NCBI GenBank assembly: GCA_050011315.1
Contig: JBEKJI010000006.1
Location: forward strand, 28,495 to 92,494
DNA from: Fen-549 sp050011315
Lineage (GTDB): Bacteria; Actinomycetota; Thermoleophilia; Gaiellales; Gaiellaceae
Length of the DNA: 64,000 bases
Direction: 5' to 3'
The notes below the pieces were generated by a model. The model was given only the letters and a program-made list of their open reading frames with translations. It had not been told where the DNA came from and searched no databases. Shown here piece after piece: positions 50,546-59,257 of this stretch; position 1 is the stretch's first letter, and the number at the start of each line of letters is the position of its first letter. The position numbers and the translations under genes were made by a program.

Positions 50546-51013
50546 TCAGCGCGCCATCGCCCGCCGGACGGCCTCGTCCTCTTCCGGCGAAAGCGTGATC
50601 GCGCAGTTTCCGCGATCGAGTTCCTTCATGTAGATGCGCGCGTAATCGCGGCCCTGAACGGCGCTCACCACGATGCCCGTACGCGAGGCGTCCAGTAGTG
50701 CAACGGTCGCCGACTGCTGGCCACCTCGGTCCTCGTAGGCGTCGTAGCGGACGACAGCGACGTTCGAGACCGTACTGTCGACGCGCTTATCGACGCGGGT
50801 CAGTGCCGCCGCGACCTCGTCGACGGCCTTGTGAAGGTCGTCGATTCGCGCCTGTAATGAGACGGCGAAGTCGATCAAATCGGCTCTTCCGTCGGCGAGC
50901 ACGATCTGTTGCCCGGCGCGAAGCTTCCTGATCGCAAACAGGGCAAGAGCGACAAGAACGAGCGCCAGCAATGCTCCGGCGGCTGCCGCAACTGCGACGG
51001 TTTCCCTCGTCAT
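50546..51013 (-). CDS. DUF4446 membrane-anchored protein
   Basis: 155 residues from ATG 51013. An N-terminal transmembrane helix (about 5-27), then a coiled-coil stretch (about 45-80) and the conserved DUF4446 core VVRYDAYEDRGGQQSATVAL followed by LLDASRTGIVVSAV and RDYARIYMKEL. Function unknown. In Firmicutes relatives the gene lies near chromosome-partitioning genes; here it lies beside the HNH gene and an unknown membrane protein. Confidence 0.8.
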   Translation of the reverse strand: MTRETVAVAAAAGALLALVLVALALFAIRKLRAGQQIVLADGRADLIDFAVSLQARIDDLHKAVDEVAAALTRVDKRVDSTVSNVAVVRYDAYEDRGGQQSATVALLDASRTGIVVSAVQGRDYARIYMKELDRGNCAITLSPEEDEAVRRAMAR

Positions 51014-51110
51014 CGCCCTGTCTCGGCTCGGCCGGGCAACCCGGTGACCGGCGCCACTCCCCAACGCCGCCGCTGTTCGTTTTTATGCGAAGGGATCCCT
51101 GGTATGAGCA

Positions 51111-52286
51111 CTATGACAAGCTGAAGCGCACAGAGTAGGTGTACGCGTTGTTGGTGAGATTGGTTTCGCCGGGCACCGGGCTGACCTCGACCTTGAGCGG
51201 GACGACGGTGATCAACGTGGACGGGTTGAACGGCCCCTTGAAGAAGACATCCTTCGTCGTGTTGGGAAAGATCTGCGCGATCGTCGCGTTCTTGATGATC
51301 GACTGTGCCGGCGCGTTCTGGTGAATCACGAGCTTGACCTTGACGTTTTGCTCGAGGTAGTCGCCGGTGTCCTCCACGCCGACTACGAAGCCCAGGTTTT
51401 CCTTGAGCTGGATCGTCTTCGTAACCCCTACCTGGAGCGTTTCGTTCGCCGGGGAAATCTTGACGTAAGCAATTCCCGTGCCGTGCCGGCCTGAGCCCTG
51501 GTTGTTGATAGTAGGTGTAACTCCGTGTATCCGCTGCCAAAACTGTCCCATCGTGCTGCGTGTCGCGAGCTCGGGATCGGCGAGGAAAACGGAGGCCGGC
51601 GGCGAGACTCCAGCCACGCCCTCATCCTGAAGCACTTTCTGAGCGGGCGCGACGAACATGTTCGCCCAGATCACGTCGCTGGCGACGATCTTGTACATCT
51701 GCTGCGATAGCGCGATACCGGCCTTCGTTGACTCTGTGCTATTTCCTTGTTTGGACGCCGTGGCTTTGAAGACATCCAGGAGCCCCGTGAGCCCGTCACT
51801 CCGCAGCTGCAGAGCCTCGACAAGGTTCTCCTGCTGCTGGCGAAGAGGCCCGGGCGGCGTGAGCTTGGATCCCTTCTCGACGTCCAGGTTGTGCTGATCG
51901 ACCATCCCTCTCAGCTTCGTCTCGAGCTTGCTCTCGTTCAGGTTCTGGTCCGCCAGCAAGTTCTTGAGCTGGGTGCCGACGCCCTTTGAGTCGACCGCGA
52001 TCGTCGCAACGCTGCTCACATAGTCCTTGTATGCGGCGCTCTCGTTCGACGCCTCGCAGCTACGCACGGCGAAGACGAGAATCAGGATCATCGCGATCGC
52101 GAAAACGATCAGCGAGATGAGTCGGACGATCGGGGTCGCAGGCGGGCCGGCAGAGGCCGGGCGCTGCGGTGGAGGCGGCCCGCCGGGAGGAGACCCACTG
52201 GGACGCCGGACCAGGCGTCGTTTCGGCGGCTCGGGCTCTGGATCCCCGAAAAAGTCGAAATCGATGTCTTCGTCGTGCCCGCTCAT
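51111..52286 (-). CDS. single-pass membrane protein with proline-rich N-terminus (function unknown)
   Basis: 391 residues from ATG 52286 (a GTG at 52301 adds five). An acidic and proline-rich cytoplasmic segment (1-50) precedes one transmembrane helix (about 53-75, IVRLISLIVFAIAMILILVFAV). The rest is extracellular: a helical region (about 80-230), then a beta domain (about 270-390) with PANETLQVGVTKTIQLKENL and ETNLTNNAYTYSVRF, typical of CARDB-like adhesion domains. It is divergent from the membrane kinase at 52380. Phospho-acceptor threonines are few in the cytoplasmic part. Confidence 0.7.
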   Translation of the reverse strand: MSGHDEDIDFDFFGDPEPEPPKRRLVRRPSGSPPGGPPPPQRPASAGPPATPIVRLISLIVFAIAMILILVFAVRSCEASNESAAYKDYVSSVATIAVDSKGVGTQLKNLLADQNLNESKLETKLRGMVDQHNLDVEKGSKLTPPGPLRQQQENLVEALQLRSDGLTGLLDVFKATASKQGNSTESTKAGIALSQQMYKIVASDVIWANMFVAPAQKVLQDEGVAGVSPPASVFLADPELATRSTMGQFWQRIHGVTPTINNQGSGRHGTGIAYVKISPANETLQVGVTKTIQLKENLGFVVGVEDTGDYLEQNVKVKLVIHQNAPAQSIIKNATIAQIFPNTTKDVFFKGPFNPSTLITVVPLKVEVSPVPGETNLTNNAYTYSVRFSLS

Positions 52287-52341
52287 GGAAGGACGAGGCA
52301 CTCACTGTACAGGGTTCCGATGTCACAGGATGTTGACTCTC

Positions 52342-52358
52342 GCAGGAGTTTCTCCTGC
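52342..52358. promoter_or_regulatory. inverted repeat in the kinase upstream region
   Basis: GCAGGAG (52342-52348), loop TTT, CTCCTGC (52352-52358). It follows a TTGACT at 52333-52338, so it may be an operator in the promoter of the kinase gene, or an RNA hairpin in its leader. Confidence 0.45.
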
Positions 52359-52379
52359 TGCGGCTAAGGACGGAGACCG

Positions 52380-54062
52380 ATGGGCGAGACGACTGCAACA
52401 ACCGCCGGCGAGCTCGTCCTCGGCCGTTACCGTCCCTTGAGCCCGCTGGGAAGCGGTGGCTCGGGATCGGTCTGGCTGGCCCGAGACGAGAGAACAGGCC
52501 ATGAGCTGGCACTGAAGATCGTCGCCCGAGAGGGTAAGGCCGGATCGCGCGCGGAGCGAGAGGTGGAGGCGGCCGCCCGGCTCCGTCACAGACGCTGCCT
52601 GCGCGTTCTCGACTTCGCCTCCGATGACCGTCACGTCTACATCGCTTACGAGCACGTGAGCGGTAAGACGATGCGCCAGGCGCTTCGCGACGGAGAGATC
52701 GACGACCGCCGCGCGATCGAGGTTTGCGCACAGATCCTCGATGCCCTTGAGCATGCGCACACGCGAGGGATCGTTCACCGCGACGTGAAACCGGCGAACG
52801 TTCTACTCGCCGCGGGGCCGGAGGTCGATGTGCGCCTCGTCGACTTCGGTCTCGCCCAGTTCGCCGAGGCCGAGACATTGACTGAGCTTGGAGACGTTCC
52901 CGGGACGCTCGCCTACATCTCTCCGGAGCGACTCGCAGGAGAGACCGCGACTGCGGCCGCGGACGTCTGGGCGGTCGGAGTCGCGCTCTGGGAGTCGCTG
53001 GTCGGCTGGCATCCGTTCTGGGCCGGCTCGATGCTGGAGACGGCTCGGCGGATCGAAACCGGCGCGACGCCGCTCGGATCGATGCGGCCCGACCTACCGA
53101 ACCAGCTCTTAAGCGTCGTCGACCGAGCGCTCTCGATCGATCCGTTGCAGCGGCCGCGGGCGGGAGAGCTTGCGCGCGCGCTCCGCCTCTCTGTCAAGCG
53201 CGGCGAGGAGAGATACCGGAAGCGGAGGCATTCGTTCACCGGTCGGTTCCAGCGCCCAAATCCTGCCCGTCTCGGCCACGCGCTTGCGAGCGCTCTCGTG
53301 GTCGCCTGGGGCACGAGCCAATTCCCTTTCTATCCCGCTCACGCGCAGATACCGCTTGCGATTCTCGCCGCGACCGCCTCCCTCTCGAGCCCGCGCATGG
53401 GTAGCGCTTTTACCTTCGCTTCGCTCTTACTCCCGCTCGGCAACTACTCCCTAGGGCTGGCCCTGGTCTTCGCTCTCGTTGCGATCTGCTGGCTCGCCTT
53501 TACCTGGCGCAGCCCCCACCTCGCCCAGCTACCGGTTCTCGGTCCGCTCGCGGTTGCGTGCGGCGGCCTCTTCCTACTTCCACTCGCGGTCCTTCGCGTC
53601 GGCGGAGCCGTCCGTCGCATGATCTTCGTCTTCGCCGCTTTCGTGCTGGCACTGATCGTCGCGGGGACGAGCGGGCAACCGCTGCCGCTGACCAACGCAG
53701 ATCCGCCGCGCGGCCTCGGCATCGAGGGCAGCACCGATGCAACCGCGATCGCCGGAGTGCTCGTGCGCGCTCTGACCGAGCGGCCGGCGCTGCTCGTGGA
53801 GGGCTGTCTGCTGGCGCTCGTCGCCGCGCTACTCCCGCTGGCGCGCAGGCGCGGGCGCTGGGGAAGCGCCGGGCTGGCCGGAGGCATGATCGCGGTCGGT
53901 CTTCTTCCATTTCCGAGCGTCGCGGCGACTCCGGTGCTGGCGGGCGCCTGGCTCACGGCGCTCACGCTTTACTTCCTTCCCACACCGGCGAATACCGCCG
54001 GCTCCGCGCCGAAACGGGCGGTCACGGCACCGCTGGCAGAGCGAAGACGGATAGCGGTGTAG
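52380..54062 (+). CDS. Ser/Thr protein kinase with multi-pass membrane domain
   Basis: 560 residues. The kinase domain (about 16-270) has the glycine loop LGSGGSGSV, Lys46 in LALKIV, HRDVKPANVL, DFGLAQF and the APE-like SPERL. After a basic linker (RYRKRRHSF) come about eight hydrophobic helices (about 300-540) with no recognisable sensor domain and no PASTA repeat. Thr- and Arg-rich C-terminus. It is the first gene of the phosphorylation/cell-wall cluster and is distinct from PknB further on. The signal sensed by the membrane half is unknown. Confidence 0.88.
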   Translation: MGETTATTAGELVLGRYRPLSPLGSGGSGSVWLARDERTGHELALKIVAREGKAGSRAEREVEAAARLRHRRCLRVLDFASDDRHVYIAYEHVSGKTMRQALRDGEIDDRRAIEVCAQILDALEHAHTRGIVHRDVKPANVLLAAGPEVDVRLVDFGLAQFAEAETLTELGDVPGTLAYISPERLAGETATAAADVWAVGVALWESLVGWHPFWAGSMLETARRIETGATPLGSMRPDLPNQLLSVVDRALSIDPLQRPRAGELARALRLSVKRGEERYRKRRHSFTGRFQRPNPARLGHALASALVVAWGTSQFPFYPAHAQIPLAILAATASLSSPRMGSAFTFASLLLPLGNYSLGLALVFALVAICWLAFTWRSPHLAQLPVLGPLAVACGGLFLLPLAVLRVGGAVRRMIFVFAAFVLALIVAGTSGQPLPLTNADPPRGLGIEGSTDATAIAGVLVRALTERPALLVEGCLLALVAALLPLARRRGRWGSAGLAGGMIAVGLLPFPSVAATPVLAGAWLTALTLYFLPTPANTAGSAPKRAVTAPLAERRRIAV

Positions 54063-54122
54063 AAAGAACGGCGATCGACTCTTCAATCAGTCGTTAGGCT
54101 TTAGGAAGGGAAGTACCGGGAA

Positions 54123-54857
54123 ATGCCCTTGTTGCGTAGCATCGAAAGAAGGATCGAGGCGATTTTCGAAGGCGCGTTCGGACGGGCCTTTCGAGCTCAC
54201 GTCCAACCCGTGGAGCTCGCACGCAAGCTCGCAAAGGAGATGGACGACCACCGCACGGCCTCGGTGACGAGGGTGTACGTGCCCAACGAGTACACGGTCT
54301 ATCTCTCACCGGAAGACCACGATCAGTTCTCGAGCTACGAAGAGGCGCTCTGCAAAGAGTTGCAGGAGTACCTGAGCGAGCACGCCCGGCGTGAGCGCTA
54401 CGTTCTTCCCTCGGCGCCGCACGTTGTGATCGAGACCGACGAGGATCTCGAGATCGGCGTCTTCGGGATCGCCACGAAAATGGCACGGACAGCTCATAAC
54501 GTCCCTATCCCGGAGACCACGCCGGCGCCTTCCTTCGAGACCCCCGCCTTCAGCCCCGGTATTCCCGTCGAGGCCGCCGCTGCGAGCTACGCGCTCGTGT
54601 ACCCGGGAGGCCGCTTCCCGCTGCGAGGCGACCTGGTCGTGCTCGGGCGCGCTCGCGAGTGCGAGATTCACCTCTCCGATCCCAACGTCTCTCGCCGGCA
54701 CGCGGAGATCCGCTTGGACGGCGGCTCCTACGCGGTCGTCGATCTCGGCTCGACGAATGGAACCGAGCTGAACGGGCAGCGGATCAAGCACGCTCGCCTC
54801 TCCGATGGCGACGTGATAGCTATCGGGCAGACAGAGCTGACCTTCGTGCGGGAGTAG
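54123..54857 (+). CDS. fhaA: FhaA-like protein (DUF3662 plus FHA)
   Basis: 244 residues. The N-terminal DUF3662 domain (about 1-120) has FGRAFRAHVQPVELARKLAK and the C-terminal FHA domain (about 155-240) has LGRARECEIHLSDPNVSRRH followed by DLGSTNGTELNG, reading phosphothreonine. In mycobacteria FhaA docks to phosphorylated MviN/PknB to control peptidoglycan synthesis. TAGGCT at 54095-54100 and a GGAAGGG site precede ATG 54123. fhaB follows two bases after the stop. Confidence 0.92.
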   Translation: MPLLRSIERRIEAIFEGAFGRAFRAHVQPVELARKLAKEMDDHRTASVTRVYVPNEYTVYLSPEDHDQFSSYEEALCKELQEYLSEHARRERYVLPSAPHVVIETDEDLEIGVFGIATKMARTAHNVPIPETTPAPSFETPAFSPGIPVEAAAASYALVYPGGRFPLRGDLVVLGRARECEIHLSDPNVSRRHAEIRLDGGSYAVVDLGSTNGTELNGQRIKHARLSDGDVIAIGQTELTFVRE

Positions 54858-54859
54858 AT

Positions 54860-55336
54860 ATGGCGCTGGCTTCCACGTCGGTCGACGGCGTACTGCTTGC
54901 GCTCAAGATCGCGTTCATCTTCTTGCTCTACGTTTTCATCTGGCGGGTAATACGCGCGGCCGGCCGGGAGATGCGAACTCCCCAGGACAGCTTTGTGACC
55001 GCTCCACTGGCGGAACGGCACGAGAAACGCGCATCCCGGCCCGGCTTCCTGGTGGTCGTCTCGAGCCCGGATCTGGAAGAGGACGAAAGGCTCGAGCTCA
55101 CTCATGAACCGCTCACGGTCGGGCGCGGGCCGCTCAACGATCTCCAGTTACTCGAGGACGATTTCGCCTCTGGTCGCCATGCGCTTTTCGATCCCCGGCG
55201 CGACGGCGTCTGGATCGAGGATCTCGGCTCCACCAACGGCACCTTCGTGAACGGCGTACGCTTGACGTCGTCTCGCCGACTGGCTCCGGGGGACATCGTG
55301 CGCATAGGCGAGACGGACTTCCGCTACGAACAATGA
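54860..55336 (+). CDS. fhaB: FhaB-like membrane-anchored FHA protein
   Basis: 158 residues. One transmembrane helix near the N-terminus (about 8-30, LLALKIAFIFLLYVFIWRVI), a short linker containing DSFVTAPL (a possible phosphothreonine site), and an FHA domain (about 85-155, VGRGPLNDLQLLEDDFASGR and DLGSTNGTFVNG). In mycobacteria FhaB (FipA) links PknA/B to the division machinery. ATG 54860; the long frame upstream is fhaA antisense to frame and not used. Overlaps the phosphatase by four bases. Confidence 0.92.
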   Translation: MALASTSVDGVLLALKIAFIFLLYVFIWRVIRAAGREMRTPQDSFVTAPLAERHEKRASRPGFLVVVSSPDLEEDERLELTHEPLTVGRGPLNDLQLLEDDFASGRHALFDPRRDGVWIEDLGSTNGTFVNGVRLTSSRRLAPGDIVRIGETDFRYEQ

Positions 55337-56457
55337 GCGTACTCGGCTTCAGCGCCCGTACCGACACCGGCCGCCGAAGGCGGCGGAACGAAGACGCGCT
55401 CGTTTGCGAGCCGCCTCTGTTCGCGGTCGCCGACGGAATGGGCGGAGCGCAGGCAGGAGAAGTCGCTTCTCAGCTTGCGGCCGAGTCGGTGCGCGAGCAG
55501 GGCCAGGACGGCCTGGCCGTCCCCGAACAGGTGACCGAGCTGATCCGGGCGGCAAACCGGCGCGTCTACGCCTACTCGAGCGAGAACGCCGCCGCTCGCG
55601 GCATGGGCACAACGATGACGGTGGCGATGGTCGCGGGCGACGGCGTAGTTATCGGGCACGTCGGCGACTCGCGCGCCTACCTGTTGCGCGACGACAAGCT
55701 CACCCAGCTGACCCAAGATCACTCTCTTGTCGCGGAACTCATTCGCAGCGGCCGCCTCTCTCCCGAGGAGGCCGAGACGCATCCGCAGCGCTCGGTCATC
55801 ACCCGTGCGCTCGGCACCGACCCCGAGGTCGAGGTCGACCTCTTCTCGCTTGCGGCGAAGGACCACGACCTCTTCCTGCTCTGCTCCGACGGGCTGACCT
55901 CGATGGTCGCCGACGAGGAGATCGAGCGCTTGCTCGTTGACTCGCGCGACGATCTCGACGCCGTCGCGCGCGAGTTGATCGAGGCGGCCAACCAGGCCGG
56001 TGGCGAGGACAACATTAGCGTCGTTCTGTTCGAGCTCGAGGTCACCGCGGTGCCCGAGGAGGAGTCCGACGTGGCCAAAACGCTGACCGAGATCGACGCC
56101 GTGCCCGCGCTCCGGGTCGAGCCCGAAAAACCGAGGCGTTCGCGCCGGCCACCGCGTGCGGTTCTGCTCGGGCTGACGGCGACGATTCTGATCGCGCTAG
56201 TGGCGCTGGGCGCCTACACGGTCTCGAACGCCCACTTCATCGGCGTACAGCCGGGCGGCCACGTTGCGATCTACCAAGGCCTTCCCTACGACCTGCCCGG
56301 CGGTATTCATCTCTACCGTCCGGTTCAAGTCAGCAGTCGTCTGGTGGCCGCCCAGCTAACCGAAAAGGAGCGGCGGCGACTTTTCAGCCACGACCTGCAG
56401 AGCTTTGGGAATAGCAAGCGCCAGCTGACGCAGTACGAGAAGGTCGTCTATCCGTGA
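55333..56457 (+). CDS. pstP: PP2C-family Ser/Thr phosphatase (PstP-like)
   Basis: 374 residues. Metal-binding motifs of PP2C: RRNEDALV, VADGMGGAQAG, GDSRAYL, CSDGLTSMV and GGEDNISVVLFE (1-240). A linker is followed by a transmembrane helix (about 276-297) and an extracellular 80-residue tail. It reverses phosphorylation by PknB and probably the kinase at 52380. Overlaps fhaB and rodA by four bases each. Confidence 0.94.
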   Translation: MSVLGFSARTDTGRRRRRNEDALVCEPPLFAVADGMGGAQAGEVASQLAAESVREQGQDGLAVPEQVTELIRAANRRVYAYSSENAAARGMGTTMTVAMVAGDGVVIGHVGDSRAYLLRDDKLTQLTQDHSLVAELIRSGRLSPEEAETHPQRSVITRALGTDPEVEVDLFSLAAKDHDLFLLCSDGLTSMVADEEIERLLVDSRDDLDAVARELIEAANQAGGEDNISVVLFELEVTAVPEEESDVAKTLTEIDAVPALRVEPEKPRRSRRPPRAVLLGLTATILIALVALGAYTVSNAHFIGVQPGGHVAIYQGLPYDLPGGIHLYRPVQVSSRLVAAQLTEKERRRLFSHDLQSFGNSKRQLTQYEKVVYP

Positions 56458-57755
56458 GCGCCCGTACGCGGGAGCTCCTCATTCTCATTCTCGTCGGCTT
56501 GATCACGGCGACGGGTTTCGCCAGCGTCTACATCGCCCGCCAGAACGAGATCTCGCCCGCGTCGCTTTCGTACGCGGGCTTCTTCCTCGTTCTGTATTTG
56601 ATCGCTCACGTCGTCGCGCGGTTCACCGTCCCCGATGCCGATTCCTACCTGCTGCCGATGGCCGCACTTCTGACCGCGATCGGATTGACGGAGATCTACC
56701 GGCTCGGTCCGACCGACGCTCTGCGTCAGGGGCTCTGGGTGGTGATCGGCGTCGCCGCCTTCGCCGGCACGTTGATTGCTCTTCGCCACGACTTCCGCAG
56801 GTTGGAGTCGTACAAGTACCTGTTCGGTCTGTCTGCGCTCGGCCTGCTCTTCCTGCCGGCGCTGCCCAAGATCGGCCACTCGGTCAACGGCGCCCGGCTC
56901 TGGGTGCGCATCGGATCGCTCCAGTTCCAGCCCGGCGAGCTGGGCAAGATTGCGATGATCGTCTTCCTCGCCGCCTATCTGCACTCCAAGCAGGAGGTGC
57001 TCGCGCAGGGACGGCCGAAGGACTTCGGGCCGCTGCTTGCGATCTGGGGCTGCGCCATGCTCGTACTCGTAGCGACCCACGACCTCGGTAGCGCCCTCCT
57101 CTTCTTCGGAATATTCCTGGCGATTCTCTACCTGGCCACCGCGAGATTGCTCTACGTAGGCGTCGGACTCGTGCTCTTTCTCGCCGGCTCTGCCGGGGTC
57201 TACGAAACGACGGCGCACGTCCGCGACCGCGTGACGATCTGGCTACATCCCTGGACGACGCAAGCAATACCGTGCCCCGGGCACACCGCTCTGATGCCGC
57301 GCCAGGAGTGCGCCAGCTACCAGCTAGTGAAATCGCTCTACTCGATCGCCGCGGGCGGATTTTCCGGCACAGGCCTCGGCAAGGGAACGTTCACGCTGCC
57401 GAGCGGCGGCAATCTGATCCCCGATCTCAACACCGATTTCATCTTCTCGGCGCTCGCCCAGGAACTCGGCCTCGTCGGGATCGCGGCGATCTTGCTCGTG
57501 TTCATGCTCTTCACCGTGCGCGGCTTCCGGATCGCGCTCGTGGCCGGTGACGGTTTCTCGAAGCTCGTCTGCGCCGGGCTGACGTTCGGATTCGCGCTCC
57601 AGACTTTCATCATCATCGGCGGCATCGTTCGCCTGATCCCGCTCACCGGAATCACGCTTCCTTTCATCAGCTACGGGGGCTCCAGCGTCGTCGCCAACTT
57701 CATTCTCCTGGCCGCACTGATGCTCGTCTCCCAGAGAGCCAACGAGGCAGCATGA
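56454..57755 (+). CDS. rodA: RodA/FtsW-family peptidoglycan glycosyltransferase
   Basis: A SEDS protein of 433 residues with ten or so transmembrane helices. Family features are GARLWVRIGSLQFQPGELGK (catalytic Asp/Glu region), KSLYSIAAGGFSGTGLGKG and GITLPFISYGGSSVVANF near the C-terminus. It polymerises lipid II together with the class B penicillin-binding protein next door. Start GTG 56454 overlaps pstP; four-base overlap with pbpA. Confidence 0.93.
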   Translation: MSARTRELLILILVGLITATGFASVYIARQNEISPASLSYAGFFLVLYLIAHVVARFTVPDADSYLLPMAALLTAIGLTEIYRLGPTDALRQGLWVVIGVAAFAGTLIALRHDFRRLESYKYLFGLSALGLLFLPALPKIGHSVNGARLWVRIGSLQFQPGELGKIAMIVFLAAYLHSKQEVLAQGRPKDFGPLLAIWGCAMLVLVATHDLGSALLFFGIFLAILYLATARLLYVGVGLVLFLAGSAGVYETTAHVRDRVTIWLHPWTTQAIPCPGHTALMPRQECASYQLVKSLYSIAAGGFSGTGLGKGTFTLPSGGNLIPDLNTDFIFSALAQELGLVGIAAILLVFMLFTVRGFRIALVAGDGFSKLVCAGLTFGFALQTFIIIGGIVRLIPLTGITLPFISYGGSSVVANFILLAALMLVSQRANEAA

Positions 57756-59245
57756 ACGCGCGCGTCCGCTTCCTCGCCCTGAGCTCGCTGGTCATGCTGG
57801 TGGCCCTGATCGTCGCCTCGACCTACTGGCAGGCCTGGGCGGCGCCTGACCTGGCCAACAAGAACGACAATGCGATCCGGCAGATCTCGGAGTTCACGAT
57901 CGACCGCGGTCGCATCCTCGCCGCCGACGGCACCGTATTGGCGCGCAATCACGTCGTCCACACCAACAACCGCACCTACTACTATCGCCGTTACCTCCTC
58001 GGCGCACTCACCGCTGCGGCGATCGGTTATGCGACCCAGAACCGCTCGCGCACGGGACTCGAACGCTCGGCCAGCGACTACCTGACCGGCGCCGGCCAGA
58101 GCCTCGCCGGCGCGCTGAAACAGATAGGCGACCGCCTGCTCGGCAGCACGATCCACGGCAGCGACATCCGACTCTCGCTGAATCTCGCGGCGCAGCGCGT
58201 CGCCATGAACGCGCTCGGGACTAACTGTGGCGCCGCGATTGCGCTCGACCCAAACTCCGGTCGCGTATTCGTGCTCGCGTCCAAGCCGAGCTACAACCCC
58301 AACGACATCGAGAGCCACTTCGGTCGCATCACCGGCATTCACGCCAACTGCAAGTCCCCGTCGCCGCTTGTCGACCGGGCTACGCAGGGTCTCTACCCGC
58401 CGGGCTCGGCTTTCAAGGTCGTGACCGCCGCGGCCGCGCTCGACTCCGGCAAGTACACGCCCGACTCGAGCTTCTACGACCCCGGCTACTGCATCGATTA
58501 CAAGCAGCGGGTGAACAACTTCACCAACCACGATCAGCAGGGGCCCGAGAGCTTCGGCAATCTGGCGCTTTCGAAGGCGTTCGAGTTCTCGGTCAACTCC
58601 GTCTTCTGCAACATCGGCAACGCGCTCGGCATTCACACGCTGATGGACTACGCGCGCCAGTTCGGCTTCGGCGCCAAACCGCCGATCGATCTGCCCTCGA
58701 ACTCGCTCCTGCCAAGCGGCCTGTACCAGCACGGACGGCTTCTCGGCCCGAGCGAGGACGGTCTCGGTGATCCCGGCCGCGTCGCCTTCGGCCAGGGCAA
58801 CCTGCTCGTGACGCCACTGCAGATGGCTATGGTTGCCGCGACGGTGGCGAACGGCGGCGTGCTCATGAGACCCCACCTCGTCGACGAAGTGATACGGCGG
58901 AACGGAAAGGTCGACAAGATCACGCCTCAGACGCTCGGGCGCGTTATCAAGCCCGAGACCGCGGCCGAGTTGACACAGATGATGGAAGCGGTGGTTAACG
59001 GTGGAACCGGAACGGCGGCGCGGATCGCCGGCGTTCGCGTGGCGGGTAAGACGGGGACCGCCGAGAACGGAACCGGCCGGCCGAACACGACCTGGTTCAT
59101 CGCGTTCGCGCCCGCCGACGCTCCGCGCGTGGCTGTGGCGGTTGTGCTAGAGAATCAGAGCGGCACCGGTGGGACAACTGCGGCTCCCATCGCGCGTGAG
59201 ATCATGCAGGCGATCCTCGCATCGACGGCGAACTCCAACCCCTAA
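57752..59245 (+). CDS. pbpA: class B penicillin-binding protein (PbpA-like transpeptidase)
   Basis: 497 residues. An N-terminal membrane anchor (about 8-28), a dimerisation region and the transpeptidase domain with the active-site serine in YPPGSAFKVV (SxxK), SVN and the KTGTAENG motif. It crosslinks the glycan made by the neighbouring SEDS enzyme. The order rodA-pbpA-pknB is the conserved actinobacterial cluster. Starts at ATG 57752, four-base overlap with rodA; pknB follows after 12 bases. Confidence 0.95.
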   Translation: MNARVRFLALSSLVMLVALIVASTYWQAWAAPDLANKNDNAIRQISEFTIDRGRILAADGTVLARNHVVHTNNRTYYYRRYLLGALTAAAIGYATQNRSRTGLERSASDYLTGAGQSLAGALKQIGDRLLGSTIHGSDIRLSLNLAAQRVAMNALGTNCGAAIALDPNSGRVFVLASKPSYNPNDIESHFGRITGIHANCKSPSPLVDRATQGLYPPGSAFKVVTAAAALDSGKYTPDSSFYDPGYCIDYKQRVNNFTNHDQQGPESFGNLALSKAFEFSVNSVFCNIGNALGIHTLMDYARQFGFGAKPPIDLPSNSLLPSGLYQHGRLLGPSEDGLGDPGRVAFGQGNLLVTPLQMAMVAATVANGGVLMRPHLVDEVIRRNGKVDKITPQTLGRVIKPETAAELTQMMEAVVNGGTGTAARIAGVRVAGKTGTAENGTGRPNTTWFIAFAPADAPRVAVAVVLENQSGTGGTTAAPIAREIMQAILASTANSNP

Positions 59246-59257
59246 CCTTTACGAGCG

